Below, piece by piece: positions 1 to 10,078 of a DNA stretch of 64,000 bases. Below the pieces are notes generated by a model. The model was not told the DNA's origin. It worked only from the letters and a program-made list of their open reading frames with translations, and ran no database searches. Source of the stretch: Oreohelix idahoensis (taxonomy: Eukaryota > Mollusca > Gastropoda > Stylommatophora > Oreohelicidae). Both the position numbers and the translations under genes were made by a program. The stretch spans positions 34,091 to 98,090 of the forward strand of contig JAMPIV010017573.1 of the NCBI GenBank assembly GCA_024509875.1, in the 5' to 3' direction. Each line of letters starts with the position of its first letter. Position 1 is the first letter of the stretch.

Positions 1-1660
1 ATGGAGCCAAAAGTAAAGACCATCGGAGTAACCTGGAGTTCTCATGCCTAGCCTGTGCTAGAAACGATAAAGGTTTGTGGTCTGTTTGCAACTTAAAGGC
101 CTTCCCATACAGATAAATATTGAATTTCTTTATTGCCCATATTACTGCAAGACATTCTTTTTCGCTAGTTGAGTAATTGATTTCAGCTTTATTCAATTTT
201 CTGCTAGCATATGCCACTGGGCTTAATTCCCCATCCAATGCATCGGATTTCTGTAGTAGAGTTGCACCTAACCCAATATTACTTGCATCCGTCCTTACTA
301 TGAATTCTTGACTTAAGTCAGGTAATTTCAAAATGGGTTTACTTGTGAGCTTTTCCTTCAATTCTTGGTAAGTCATTTCACATTGTGGTGTCCATGTAAT
401 GCGATCTGGATGTCCTTTACGTGTCAAATCAGTTAACGGTGCACATATGGAATTAAAGTTTTTGATATACTTCTGGTAGAAACCACATAATGAGACAAAG
501 GATCTCACGTCCTTCTTGGTTTGTGGTCTCGGGGCTTTCTGTAGTTTCTCTAAATTCTTTGGGTCAGGGGTCATGTTTCCCTGATAAACTGTGTGTCCCA
601 AAAATTCCAATTCTTTACATCCAACGCAACATTTGGTTGGTCGGGCTGTTAAATTTGCCTCCCTAAGTCGATTAAACAGCATGTTCAGAGAGTCAATGTG
701 TTCCTCAAATGTTTCTGTTGCTATCAGGATATCATCCATGAAATTTGTTATACATGGATTATTCAGAGGGTCCAATAATTTTCTCATCATTCTAGAGAAG
801 ACACTAGGCGCATTCTTCAATCCAAATGGCAATCTATTAAACTCATAGTGTCCTTCTGAAGTACTAAAAGCTAGGTATGGTCTAACCTCAGGCTTTACTG
901 GAATCTGATAATATCCTTTACTCAGATCCACTTTGGAGAAATATTTAGCTTTATTTAGTTTGGCAAACAGCTGATTTGTATCCGGCAATGGATCCACCTG
1001 TCCTTCTGTAATAGCATTCAGTCTCCTGTAATCTATACAGAGTCTATGTTCTCCAGAGGGCTTCCTTAAGAGTACAACACCGGAACTATACGAAGATTCA
1101 CTGTGCGAAATAATTCCTTCCTTCAACAGATAGTCTATCTCTTCCTTCAAAGCTTTCTCCTTAGCAAACGGAATCGAATATGGTTTCATACAGACAGGTG
1201 TGGGGTCTATCAGTTTCATATCATATTCCAATAGGTTTGTATGCCCTGGTCGGTCTGTTAACACCTCTGCATGATTATTTAGAACCTGTTGCACTCTCTC
1301 TTTCTGAGTTTTCGTTAAATGTGTACTGATTTTCACCTGTGCTGCTGTCTCACAGGGGTGTAATGGATACTCAAATGATGAAAGTGGTTCCTTTTTCATC
1401 TCCATGGCGATGGACAAGGTCAACAAGTGTGTCTCTTCCTGATGTTCTCTTTCCAAATATTTCTTCAGGAGATTCACATGATAGATTTTTTCTTTCCCCT
1501 TCTTATCTATCTTATAATTTGTTCTAGATACCTTCTCTAAAACTGTATATGGACCCTGCCATCCAATTTGTAACTTATTCTGACTCCCGGGCAAAAGAAG
1601 CAGTACTTTCTCTCCCACAGCCAAATTTCTGTCTTTCGCCTTTCCTGTTATAATAGGCAG
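1..1660 (-). CDS. Pol C-terminal part: integrase GPY/F tail, reverse transcriptase and RNase H (partial)
   Basis: Open on the minus strand from about 1660 to the window edge. It starts in the integrase C-terminal region, where a GPY motif (WQGPYTV) is visible, then runs into a Ty3/Gypsy RT with LCIDYRRLN, VDLSKGYYQIP, LPFGLKNAP and the catalytic box FMDD (the usual form is YLDD or YVDD). An RNase H follows with VRTDAS, a KECLAVIWAIKKF helix and LQTDHKPL. The RT copies element RNA into DNA and RNase H removes the template. The frame is open through about 550 codons and is cut by the window, so its end is unknown. A single-base frameshift near 1650 separates it from the upstream integrase piece. 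Confidence 0.88.
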   Translation of the reverse strand, partial: MPIITGKAKDRNLAVGEKVLLLLPGSQNKLQIGWQGPYTVLEKVSRTNYKIDKKGKEKIYHVNLLKKYLEREHQEETHLLTLSIAMEMKKEPLSSFEYPLHPCETAAQVKISTHLTKTQKERVQQVLNNHAEVLTDRPGHTNLLEYDMKLIDPTPVCMKPYSIPFAKEKALKEEIDYLLKEGIISHSESSYSSGVVLLRKPSGEHRLCIDYRRLNAITEGQVDPLPDTNQLFAKLNKAKYFSKVDLSKGYYQIPVKPEVRPYLAFSTSEGHYEFNRLPFGLKNAPSVFSRMMRKLLDPLNNPCITNFMDDILIATETFEEHIDSLNMLFNRLREANLTARPTKCCVGCKELEFLGHTVYQGNMTPDPKNLEKLQKAPRPQTKKDVRSFVSLCGFYQKYIKNFNSICAPLTDLTRKGHPDRITWTPQCEMTYQELKEKLTSKPILKLPDLSQEFIVRTDASNIGLGATLLQKSDALDGELSPVAYASRKLNKAEINYSTSEKECLAVIWAIKKFNIYLYGKAFKLQTDHKPLSFLAQARHENSRLLRWSLLLAP

Positions 1661-1800
1661 CATGTTTCTTCCTGGCTTGTTTCAAATTTTCATTGGCAAG
1701 TTTCCAACCAGTTTTTAAACGAGTGGTCAGCTCATTCACATATTGGTATGAAGATGTAATGTTTTCCTCTGCCTTTTCATCAGTCCACGTTCTTAACAAA
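1575..1800 (-). pseudogene. Integrase C-terminal relic upstream of RT
   Basis: A 74-codon minus-strand frame whose middle (helix with ELTTRLKTGWKLANENLKQ, then KKHAAYYNRK) looks like the linker between the integrase core and the GPY/F domain of Gypsy-type integrases. Just after YYNRK the frame changes by one base and continues into the RT frame. It is part of family A pol. The preceding 440 bp (1800-2240) do not show the D, D(35)E core, so the catalytic centre appears lost. Confidence 0.6.
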
Positions 1801-2004
1801 GCTACATATGGACCTTTAATTGTGTGGACCTATTTGTCCATGCACCGGTATGGTCTCTTCCACTCGAAGCTTTATAGTGATGATTTTTCCTCCCAGAATT
1901 ATCATTCACAAAACGACCGCTACCAATTTTTCTTTTGGGGCTTTCTCCCCACTTAAAATTCTTGATGAGAGATTTCCTCTCTACATCCTCTTCCTCCAGT
2001 TTGT

Positions 2005-2514
2005 TTAAGTCCGATTGAGGGATTGTCGGCTTATCCTGGGGTAAGACATCTTTTGCACTCTCCGCATAGTGGCCATTGTAAAACAGTTAAGTGAAGCTTG
2101 TCCGTGAAAAGGGGCTTCCCATTCCATTTGGTCCACTTTATCAAATTTGTTTTTCATTTTATTATCAGGCCTAATTTTGCCCCGTGGCGTGTCCAGGTCC
2201 TGATCCATGTTCCCACTTGTGGGTGTTCCCTCATGTGCTATGCTACACCTTTCTACAAAATTCTCAATGTCCCATCTTGCTTTGGGCCAATAATAATTGT
2301 GAGCCACCTTTTGAATGATGGTACCTATCTTCTCATGGTCCCCATCTGGTTTCACATGTAGGCTCCTTATTAAGTCTGCCCTATATCTTTTAGGAAGTAC
2401 CAGTTGTCCCTGACCTTTGGATCTAGCTCCAGTCTTCCTATACATCAACTTGTTTTTCATGTAAAAATCTCCCTGCCTGGAGTTGTATGACAAGTTGACA
2501 ATTTTCTGAAACAA
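2005..2514 (-). pseudogene. Integrase N-terminal zinc-binding (H2C2-like) relic
   Basis: The frame contains a leader typical of Gypsy integrases (FYMKNKLMYRK, LVLPKRYRADLIRSLH), then a degenerate HHCC finger. The HNYYWPKARWDIENFVERC stretch is clear, but the last cysteine pair is altered (CSIAH instead of CxxC). This domain normally helps integrase multimerise and bind LTR ends. The remainder of the frame (about residues 90-169) does not resemble an integrase core. It follows gag with a small overlap and precedes the integrase tail and RT, giving the integrase-before-RT order. Confidence 0.65.
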
Positions 2515-3950
2515 GGCTTGAGTGTTTTATCCCCAGCCTGTGCCTTCCTCATCTCTTCTGGAGTGGTATCTAACATAATATCCTCCTCCTGTCTTGAGGT
2601 CGACCTGACCTGAAGGGTTGCCATATACACAGGTTTCCTTCTGCAACGGTCAGTGTCATGATTGTCCATCTGACAATTCTTACACCACCTTTTTCCTTGG
2701 TTGAAAGATTTTCTTTCATCATATTTCCTTTCATCGAATTGTGGGAATTTATTTTTATTTTCATACCGTGGCCTATCAAACTGGTGCTTACTTTTGTTTT
2801 GATCTCTAGGATCAAATTGATTAAAGTTCTGTGGTGCCCTAAAGTTATCCACTTGTTTCTTTTTATTACCTGTTACCTCTGCTTGAGCTGCTTGATACCT
2901 TTCAGCAACATTTAGCAACTCACCCAGCCTCTCTGCACCTTGTTCCATGAGAAACTTTCTCAGGTCTGGAGCCATGGACTCTCTTAATTGCTCTATAAGG
3001 ACCATTTCCTTAAGATCTTGGGTTTTCCCCAGAGAAGTCCATTTCTCCAAGTATGTCTCTATTCGTGCAGAGAACTGGTGATAGGTTTCACCTGACAGTA
3101 GTTTAGCATTCCTAAATTTTTTCCTATAGAATTCTGCATTCTTTTCATATCTTAACAAAAGAGCCTGCTTTAGCATGTCATAATTTTCCTGATCACCTCT
3201 GCTCATTTTTGCAAAAACTTCATAAGCTGCCCCACGAAGTCCTTGAGATAACTTTAAGCTCCACCTTTCTCTCTCTAACCCATACGTGGTAGCTAATAGT
3301 TCATACCTATTTAGGTAGCTCTCTATATCATCGTCTTTCTCAACAAAATGATCTAAATGAAAATTCATAGCTGAGGTTGAGGCTCCTTGGCTAGCAGTGG
3401 CATCAGAGGCAAAGGGACTGGCACCATTTTCAGGAGCATGGCCCTGAAACTCAAACTCCCTTAGTCGTAACTCATGTTCCCTTTGTAATCTCTTCTCCTC
3501 CTTTTCTGCTTCCCTCTCTGCAGTCAATCTTCTTTCTTCTGCTTCCCTTTCTGCAGCTAATTTCTTCTCTTCCCTTTCTGCAGCTAATTTCTTCTCTTCC
3601 CTTTCTGCAGCTAATTTCTTCTCTTCCCTTTCTGCAGCTAATTTCTTCTCTTCCCTTTCTGCAGCCAATCTTCTTTCTTCTGCCTCCAATTTCTTAGCCT
3701 CAGCCTCAATCTGCAACCTCTTAGTCTCAGCCTCAGCCTGCAACCTCTTAGTCTCAGCCTCAGCCTCAAATTGTAACTTCTTAATTTCCCTTTCAGCCTC
3801 TAACTTTCTTTCGGCTTCAAACCTTCTTTCTTCGCGTTCAATAAATTTGTCACATTCCGTAGTGACATAGGCAACCATAACTTGCCCATCTAATCCTAAC
3901 TCCTTTGCAGTCTGAACAGCAGCAGATCGAAACTTGGCCAGGTCCGCCAT
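2457..3950 (-). CDS. gag: Gag polyprotein with long coiled coil and CCHC zinc knuckle
   Basis: A 497-codon frame. Residues ~40-170 are an extremely charged E/K/R-rich coiled coil built of short repeats (EEKKLAAER about five times). Residues ~200-370 look like a retrotransposon capsid domain (YLNRYE, LRGAAYEVF, YHQFSARIETYLEKW). At ~420-434 there is a CCHC knuckle, CKNCQMDNHDTDRC, spaced CX2CX4HX4C. It would package element RNA. The frame then passes directly into an integrase-type leader (TPEEMRKAQAGDKTL) with no DSG/DTG protease, so the protease segment has been deleted. The start at 3950 is the first ATG after the leader and lies about 200 bp from the primer site. Confidence 0.9.
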   Translation of the reverse strand: MADLAKFRSAAVQTAKELGLDGQVMVAYVTTECDKFIEREERRFEAERKLEAEREIKKLQFEAEAETKRLQAEAETKRLQIEAEAKKLEAEERRLAAEREEKKLAAEREEKKLAAEREEKKLAAEREEKKLAAEREAEERRLTAEREAEKEEKRLQREHELRLREFEFQGHAPENGASPFASDATASQGASTSAMNFHLDHFVEKDDDIESYLNRYELLATTYGLERERWSLKLSQGLRGAAYEVFAKMSRGDQENYDMLKQALLLRYEKNAEFYRKKFRNAKLLSGETYHQFSARIETYLEKWTSLGKTQDLKEMVLIEQLRESMAPDLRKFLMEQGAERLGELLNVAERYQAAQAEVTGNKKKQVDNFRAPQNFNQFDPRDQNKSKHQFDRPRYENKNKFPQFDERKYDERKSFNQGKRWCKNCQMDNHDTDRCRRKPVYMATLQVRSTSRQEEDIMLDTTPEEMRKAQAGDKTLKPCFRKLSTCHTTPGREIFT

Positions 3951-4130
3951 TGTCTATCAGGTAAGTTTATACAATGTCTAACCAACAATTTAATCTCTAA
4001 ATATATATCTAATGGACAACACAGGCACCGTGAGCTCAACCTTATTTAATTCCACCCAAGGATACCTTTTAATTCTTATATTCCCTGAAGTGAATTACCC
4101 CCAATATTTTTAATAGGGAAAGATTCAAAA

Positions 4131-4150
4131 TCCCAAGAGCGAGCCCCCAA
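4131..4150 (-). promoter_or_regulatory. Primer binding site, family A (tRNA-Pro-like)
   Basis: On the minus strand, four bases after the LTR end, the sequence is TTGGGGGCTCGCTCTTGGGA. The first part, TGGGGGCTCG, equals the start of the proline-tRNA primer site known from gammaretroviruses; the second half matches only partly. Position and content fit a minus-strand primer site. Confidence 0.7.
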
Positions 4151-4154
4151 TATA

Positions 4155-6565
4155 TGTGGTGAAGTGAGATGTTATAAATATTTATAGGGGACTTAGTGTA
4201 CTGACTGAGATCAGCTGTGAAGGTATATATATCTAATAAGAGTAGTGTATTATATATAACCTTGCTTGCTGCCACATATGTATACCTCAGTCAGAATTAT
4301 TCTGGAATAGTGTGATGACTACGTTGTATGTCTAGGGTATGTGTATGATGAAGTGTAAGTCATAACAACAACAGACAGATAAACAATTTAATTTATTCCA
4401 CCACACTTGACAACACTGTGACACTCACATACATATAACACTCTAAAGGATATCTTAAAGGAGTCACTGATAACTTTTCAAATAACAATATGTATTCATT
4501 GCTGTTATGAATGAATATGTGTCCTGATTCAAATACAAAGGGAACCAGGAATCACAATCAATTTTACTTACAAGTTATATGTACAGAATTTATCAATATG
4601 AATATGGTAATGACATATATTATTAAAAGTATCCTATGTGTGTCAGTTGTGTAGTAGTAATATGAGGTAATACTGGTTTTGTTTTGTTCAAGCTCTGTTG
4701 GTATTTGTCATCATGACTTCAATAGTTTGTCTTTATGGGGACTAGTATTGGAGATGTTCTCAGTTCCTGATATTAAAACAATTTAATTCCCCTCTTAATG
4801 TTATTTTTACAAGGTCATTTTAAGCTGGGGTACATAATTTTGAGCTCAGCTGGCCACATCAGCTTATCTTTTGTGATGGCGGCTGGAAAAGACTCCTCTG
4901 CTCGATTTCTCCCCTGGGCTCTGGAGACTCCTCACTGATAGCTAAATGGACCAAGGAGTATGCTGTCCGACTCTGGATTCAGCAAAGCTCTGACCAGGTG
5001 CTGCTCAATACCATCAAGACCACGGTCCCTGAAAACAAGAAGGATGTACCTTCTACTTCATAACTAATTTATACTCTCTTTTTACACTGAGCACAATACA
5101 TCACAAACATTGAGTTCAGAGCGTTAGGCCAACTGTCAGCTTCATCTGAAATACTTTATACCAGTATTTACCTCCTTAATGGTTACTACGCCTCTGCACT
5201 TCCAGCATTATTTCTGTCTAATCAATAATCTAGGTGTCAGTGTACTGTTTGGCCATTCCATGCAGTTTTACTTTCCTCCGACACCTTCTGTTCAGGCTGG
5301 AGCATTATAGGCTTTACATCATGTTTGCTACTGAACTACACATATATACAGGCATAAATTAACAATTCACATTCAATTTTCATTAAAAGATACTGAATGT
5401 TTCAAGCTTACCACAATTCATGGAAACAAACACAGATACGTTGATTAGCAATGAATTCTGGCACAACTACTGGCACAAATTCCCATCTGCTTATGTTCCA
5501 GGCTTTTATTTAGCAAAAATATGAGCTGGCTTCAACGCACTGTTGCTTTATCAAGCTTATTTGACTAGTGGTCTCGAACTAACGCTCCTAAGTGAGTATA
5601 TCAGCGAGTCTGGCCAATGGAGCCACGTTTCGACAAGTGTTTGAAAAAATTTTAACTTCCCACGTCTCCCCTAACAACCAAAGATAGTATTTATAGCCCG
5701 ACTAATCGTGTTTAGCCTTACATATCATTCCAGCCAATCAGTTCAAATGTAACTTGTGGCCCATTTCCCGTACAATGGTGGTGTAAAAAAATCTACCACT
5801 GAGCGATTCTGATTTTGGGTGTTGTCTGACAGCACCATCATTTTATTTTGGCTATAACTTGTTAATTCCTAGACTATTTGCATAACGTTGTACATATTCT
5901 TTGTCAGCAAACCCTAAGGAACCCAATATATATATTTAATAGAGCTAAGTGGCTGCGTTCAAAATATGCAATTTCTTCTACCTCCTGTTTCGAAGATGTG
6001 CTGTCTGGGTACTGTAATGTTTTCAAACGTAAACCCATATAATGTTATCTTTTCTAATAAGCGTTTCCCAGGTTTTTTAAAACCTAACTCTGGGAAGGGT
6101 AGTGAATTTATCACTGTCCGTCTGAAAAAGTTAGTGCATGTGGCCTTACACGCGTGATAGTAGTAATTGTGTATCGCGCGACGCGTGTTTTGTGTTGCAC
6201 GTGTTCGGCTTTATGCCTCTCCCTTCTCTCTATCCTTTAGTCCATCTGTCTTTAGTTACGCCGTGTATAAAATGGAATGAATGAAATATTTAAATTAGGT
6301 CATTGATCAGCTTGGTATCTCAATGTTTTTCCAAGAAATACAGCACACGTTTCATTGAAGAAAGCGGGTAATAATATAGTAGGCTTTTACTATCAACGTG
6401 AAAGCGTTACAATTTGCAGACGAAGCATAAAACAAAGGGGATTTCGAGTACTGTCATTTTGACAGCACTGTTCTTTTACCATTGCTCTTTTCTTTATTAG
6501 ATTTATTTGTTAGGCTTTATATTTACCTTTTAATTTATATATGGGGATTAGAATATTCCACGACA
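4155..6565 (-). repeat. 5' LTR of family A element (2.41 kb)
   Basis: On the minus strand it begins TGTCGTGGAATATTC and ends CTTCACCACA, so it has TG...CA ends. The same sequence occurs as solo LTRs at 38424-50106 (interrupted) and 52547-54759, both flanked by 5-bp duplications, which fixes the boundaries. It is unusually long for a Gypsy LTR and has no sense ORF. A short antisense frame conserved among copies is probably not a gene. Confidence 0.87.
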
Positions 6566-6879
6566 GAGAGCATCTGAGTTAGTTCAGCAGAATTCAGTAG
6601 AGTATGATTTATGAGGTGTATAAGTTAGTTGTGCAGCACCGCCAAGAGCACCTTTGAGACATTGTAGTCAAATTAGTTAATAAGTCTTAACCGGAACAGA
6701 GAGAACACTAGTGAAGAGTAGTCAGGTGGCGGAGGACCCCACAGTGTGTTTAGTTAGTAACAATAGAGTAGTCAGGGGTGGTGGCTCTTACCTAGAGGCA
6801 CGCGCCCGGTATATTTCTTTAACCTTAGTTGTTTTCGTGTAGGTGTGGAAGAGAGGGTGGTAATTTGATAATTGTGTCT

Positions 6880-7275
6880 TTCATTGATTTTTCTTTTTTT
6901 CAGGTTGTGTAAACTCGCACGTTATCGGTGTGTTTTATTTTTTTCTGTAGTATAGATTTGTTTGTTTTAATAAACTTAAAATGTGCACTGGATCAGTTTG
7001 TCTTTCACTATACTGTACCTGTATTCTTTAACTGTACAGTGGTGTCTGTGGTTAGAAATTAGTGCAGACCTTATCTCAGCTCAGCGAGAGGTGGTGAGAC
7101 AGTAGCTAATAAAACAAGTCACAGGTGGCGAGGGAGAGTCAGTCTAGGTTCTCACCCTTGAAGTTATAAGTCTCATCCTCCACAGTCACTTTAATTCTCA
7201 TCTTAATCTATCTTCTCAGACTTTCCTACAAATCGGTGTCTTGTCTCTTTACTCAGACAGACAGTGTCTGACAGT
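6880..7275 (+). repeat. LTR-like repeat B, copy 1
   Basis: This stretch contains TTTTAATAAA followed by CTGGATCAGTTTGTC, CTGTACCTGTATTCTTTAACT and GGGAGAGTCAGTCTAGGTTCTCACCC. The same order of blocks is found, diverged, on the minus strand at 16730-16430. The AATAAA signal followed by a conserved ~300 bp suggests the R-U5 end of an old LTR. Boundaries and duplications were not found, so it could be another repeat type. The flank from 6566 to 6880 shows nothing recognisable. Confidence 0.4.
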
Positions 7276-7399
7276 GCACAGCAAGATGTCGTATATTACA
7301 AGACTAATTTATTACGTGTGTTATGCCTAAACGACATTGTCAGTATTATCCAAGATTCGTTTATTGTCAATATAAATTATGGACCGTAAACTATGTGTT

Positions 7400-7770
7400 C
7401 TACTCAATGTCAAATCAGTCCTATTGTATGGGTATGAAACATGGAGAACAATAAAAACTAAAACCAAAAAGCCACAGACTTTCATAAATGGGTGCTTACG
7501 TTAAATAGAAGGTTTGAAGTCGTATAAGAAGATCACTAATGTGGAACTGATTTTTTTTTTTTTTTTTAAATAAAGTTTTGCCTCGTTTTGGCGAGGCGCG
7601 TCCCGTTCAACCTAGTCGGTTATATTAGGGCACATATCCAAACACAAAAGACCCTTAGCTCTGAGAAATGTGTGGAACTGATGATAAGAACCAGACAAGT
7701 ATCACTGGAACATGAGATGAGAAGAAAACGCTGGCAATGGAAAGGACCCGCATTGAGAAGAAACGGTTGA
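7400..7770 (+). pseudogene. LINE relic (RT C-terminal region), split by a SINE
   Basis: The segment before the SINE reads SVLLYGYETWRTIKTK...KPQTFINGCL and the one after it reads MRRKRWQWKGPALRR. Both are recognisable pieces of the connection domain following RT in invertebrate non-LTR retrotransposons (compare SVLLYGxETW and RRRRWxWIGHxLRK). The frame is short and broken. The SINE at 7551-7670 separates the halves and has duplicated the bases between them. Confidence 0.6.
7540..7681 (-). mobile_element. Short SINE with target-site duplication (copy 1)
   Basis: The body is 7551-7670 on the minus strand. It starts near AGGGTCTTTTGTGTTTGG, passes CCCTAATATAACCGACTAGG and a hairpin GCCTCG-loop-CGAGGC, and ends in a run of about 17 A. 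It is flanked by the 11-bp direct repeat TGTGGAACTGA at 7540-7550 and 7671-7681, as expected for LINE-mediated insertion. Other copies lie at 12537-12650 and 37146-37235, and a decayed one at 35850-35945. The family is only ~95 bp plus tail. A GGTTGAACG box could be a degenerate pol III B box. Confidence 0.8.
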
Positions 7771-8159
7771 TAGCATTAAAAGGTAGTCCTTGTTCTTGTG
7801 GCGAAATCAGTCGTGCAATTTTTATAACTCTTATTCACTCCGGCAGTATCTCTTCATTTCTTCATTTTTCTCACTCATCATTTAATTTTTTGGCATATTT
7901 ATTGCCCTTACATTCTTTTTGCTGTGACCACTCCTCAGACTTATTTACGTCTGAGAATATGTCTTAAGAACATGCAGTATCAATATCAGCCTATTGAATA
8001 TCTTTTTAGTATACAGAACCAAGTCCCGATATCAATGAAGGACACTCATCTACGGTTAAAAGCGTTGTTTCTTATTAAACGCTAGATATTAAATTTTAAA
8101 ATGCTGTAAAGGCGACTACGAGGCGTGGAGGTGGAGGACAGCTATACGCGGGGGTAGAA

Positions 8160-8430
8160 ACATGGAAAGCAAGGGAGGCAATCCGTGATAGTTCTGAAAC
8201 CCAGGGTTAATAGAGGTGGGTAGAAACTCAAAAAATACGGACAAGAGAAATGGAGATAGAAATGAACATAATGGAGAAGACATGGTAAGACCTTGACCTG
8301 ATGGCACAGGACAGAAGACGTGGTATAGGTCTGTAGAAGTCTTAAGCTTCCTGGGGGGTGAAGGGTTGATGATGATGGTGATGATGATGGTGATGACGAT
8401 GATGGTGATGATGATGATAGTACGATACGT
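8160..8430 (+). repeat. LINE 3'-end relic with (GAT)n tail
   Basis: The strand shows a broken version of a motif seen several times here, ending in MAQDRRRW (in-frame DLMAQDRRRW, about 8294-8323), followed by a GAT/GGT-rich microsatellite at 8366-8425. Equivalent relics lie at 15020-15110, 16234-16405, 29110-29325 and 55395-55450. The motif is the C-terminus of a non-LTR retrotransposon ORF2. The family was not resolved. Confidence 0.5.
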
Positions 8431-9114
8431 TGATCGTAATTTGCACGCCCTCATTTACCAATCTGGTATGGCGGTGTTCGACAAACACTAAATAAACTCT
8501 GTGTTCAACACGTTTGATTTTTCCCGTGTTCACATATCTTCAGTGAAACTGAAGATCCAATATGGACAACGCCAAAGAACACTGACAGGTCTCAAGTAGC
8601 CATTCTAGGGTAGCCTTCGTCCACTCGTCAAGCGTGTTTATAGAAACAGGCGCGAGACACGCCAATATCGATACTCCTTCAAGATGTCAACCAACCAGAT
8701 GATCCCTTTTTGTACTTCCTGACCCGTTCAGACATCGGACATTCAGATTGTTTTATCTTAGATGGGTGTTCATTTTTCTGAGATGGGTTGGTTTTTTTGG
8801 TTTTTTTTTTTAAAAACCAGAAGCCATTGTTACCCAAGACGCGTATCTTTGTGATCACGTGATTTTTTTGTAAGGTTTTGAAAGGGAGTGAACTTTCCCT
8901 GGATATTTATCTTCCCCTGTCTAGCTTTGAAAGATGCGACGTACAAATAGAAAGATCACACAAAGGCACAAGGATGCGTGGACAATGCAATTATTGAAAT
9001 GCTCGTCTGTTTTGTAGCGGTTGAAAGAGTGCATTTTTTCCTTCCCTGCAGCCAGTGAGGTCGTCTGGACTTGTTCTCTTCGTGACCATTTAATTATTAT
9101 TTGTCTGTTTCTTA

Positions 9115-9778
9115 GATAGACGACGGATAGATGCGCAGACAGACAGACAAATAGACAGACATACAGTTAGACAGACAGACGGTTAGACATTCAGACAGAA
9201 GGCCAGACAGGCAGACCTTTAAACAGACATACCGAAATTTAATCAGCCAGGAAGGCAGCCACGCAGACAGACAGACAGACAATCAGAGAAACAGACAGTC
9301 AGGTAGACAGACCGACAGCCAGAAAGGCAGTAAGGCTAGCAGACAGGAGGTAAGACAGACAGACAAAGCAGACATGCAGACAGACAGACGGTCATATGGA
9401 GAGACAGGCGAACGTACATACAGCCGGATAGACAGACATGCAGGCAGGCTGACAGACATACAAGGAGGCTGAGAGACAGATAGGCAGACATGCAGACGGG
9501 AAGACAGACATGCAGGCAGGAAGGCAGGCAGGCTGACATACAGACAGACAAATAGACAGTGCGGCAGGCAAACATACAGTTAGGCAGTCAGAAAGACATA
9601 CAGACAGACAGTCATAATGACAAACAGTCTAGCAGAAAGCGAGACAGACTGACAGACAAAAATTCAAGGAGGCAGGCAGAGGAACAAACGGTCAGTCGGG
9701 CAAACAGTCAGACCACCAGACAGACAGACATGCATGCAGGCAGACAAACATGCTGACGGTCGAGCAGACACAGACAGA
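9115..9778 (+). repeat. Imperfect CAGA/CAGG microsatellite
   Basis: About 660 bp of interrupted tetranucleotide repeats (CAGA, CAGG, TAGA). The translated cysteine- and serine-rich frames on the opposite strand are by-products of the repeat. The tract resumes at 11968 after the DNA transposon, so the transposon appears to have landed inside it. Confidence 0.9.
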
Positions 9779-9781
9779 TAA

Positions 9782-9901
9782 CACTGACAAACAACATTTT
9801 TCTTTCTTATATAAGAATAAGTGTTCTTAGGTCAGTTTCTTGCGCTGATTTCAAATTTGAAATCCGTTTATCTCTATCACGTCGGGTTCTTAAGATATTT
9901 G
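9782..9901 (+). repeat. Left terminal inverted repeat of the CACTG transposon
   Basis: Starts CACTGACAAACAACATTTTT and includes GGTCAGTTTCTTGCGCTG and TCTCTATCACGTCGGGTTCT. It pairs with the reverse complement of 11834-11964. Confidence 0.8.
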
Positions 9902-10078
9902 TGAATAAATATATTTTTGGGAAACCGTTACTTGCTCTGTTTCATTTTTACTATATAACTTTTTAAAAATTAATAAAATGCAAAATAATTCTACTTTTTA
10001 TACTGCTAAAAGATGCATGACATATGTTACGTTATATTTCAAATAGTTACTGTATTTTGAAATAATTCCGAGTGAAAT

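Larger units (their letters stand above)
1..6565 (-). mobile_element. Family A LTR retrotransposon (Gmr1-like Ty3/Gypsy), 3' end outside window
   Basis: Read on the minus strand, the order is 5' LTR (6565-4155), primer binding site, gag, integrase pieces, reverse transcriptase and RNase H, running off the window at base 1. Integrase lies upstream of RT, the order typical of the Gmr1 clade and of Ty1/copia, while the RT itself is Ty3/Gypsy-type. The LTR boundary is supported by two solo LTRs of the same family in this window that carry perfect 5-bp duplications. The protease is missing and the integrase catalytic core cannot be found, so this copy is defective. The 3' LTR is presumably beyond the left edge. 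Confidence 0.88.
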
